Source: UBA10649 sp963755335
GTDB taxonomy: Bacteria; Actinomycetota; Actinomycetes; S36-B12
Assembly: GCA_963755335.1 (NCBI GenBank)
Contig: CAVWJW010000002.1
Coordinates: forward strand, 186,001 to 250,000
DNA length: 64,000 bases
Direction: 5' to 3'
Part shown: positions 61,062 to 64,000 of the stretch, piece by piece
Layout of the letters: each line of letters starts with the position of its first letter
Numbering within the stretch: the first letter of the stretch is position 1
Position numbers and translations under genes: made by a program
Notes under the pieces: generated by a model
The model's input: the letters and a program-made list of their open reading frames with translations, nothing else
The model's database searches: none
Told to the model about the DNA's origin: nothing

Positions 61062-64000
<2,939 letters not shown>

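Overview
This 64 kb window is high-GC DNA with dense, short-spaced, often overlapping genes, typical of an actinobacterial (Actinomycetota) chromosome. A mycothiol S-conjugate amidase (mca), GTG starts, four-base start/stop overlaps and a DUF222/HNH gene all fit that group. A Nocardioidaceae-like host is my guess from overall gene style, not something the sequence proves. I see no insertion sequence, prophage, CRISPR array or rRNA operon. One tRNA gene is present.

Layout. 1-2.2 kb: end of a YdeI/OmdA-type gene, an AlkD-like DNA repair protein, and an SPFH-NfeD membrane pair. 2.3-5.4 kb: a molybdate locus (HTH-TOBE regulator, modA, modB, modC), then ung. 6-11.3 kb: a Clp-N protein with a small HTH regulator, PfkB kinase, VIT1-type transporter, SURF1, mca, DUF4307. 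11.4-15.3 kb: a chelatase-like AAA+ ATPase and VWA protein pair, then greA. 15.4-25.9 kb: ilvA, a DUF2786/TIGR04338 pair, an MFS exporter, a sulfatase, a SulP transporter and a large kinase-like/flippase fusion. 25.9-37.9 kb: sulfur amino-acid genes (metB, msrA, cbs) around a two-component system that faces a MacB-type efflux operon. 38-42 kb: HNH gene, Bax1-I protein, a tRNA, a second uracil-DNA glycosylase and a dienelactone hydrolase. 42-54.3 kb: a sugar island (GH1, ABC importer, shared ATPase, GT4, debranching-type hydrolase, GH13, LacI). 54.4-64 kb: housekeeping genes (Ppx/GppA, DUF501, FtsB-like, eno, DUF885, mazG, SurA-like lipoprotein, mfd).

How it works together. The sugar island reads as one uptake and use system: a lipoprotein captures an oligosaccharide, two permeases and the MsmX-type ATPase import it, GH1 and GH13 enzymes cleave it inside the cell, and a LacI repressor co-transcribed with GH13 is the likely sensor. 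The histidine kinase and OmpR-type regulator face the efflux operon across a spacer holding half-sites at 11-bp spacing, so they probably control it. metB and cbs give transsulfuration in both directions.

Two window-wide patterns matter. First, at least 17 single-base frame breaks interrupt otherwise intact genes, including essential-type genes such as mfd. Several lie in C or G runs, so sequencing error is the simplest explanation. Second, many genes have a TAnnnT hexamer 6-8 bases before the start codon, which is the arrangement expected for leaderless transcripts. At two divergent gene pairs the two -10 hexamers overlap.
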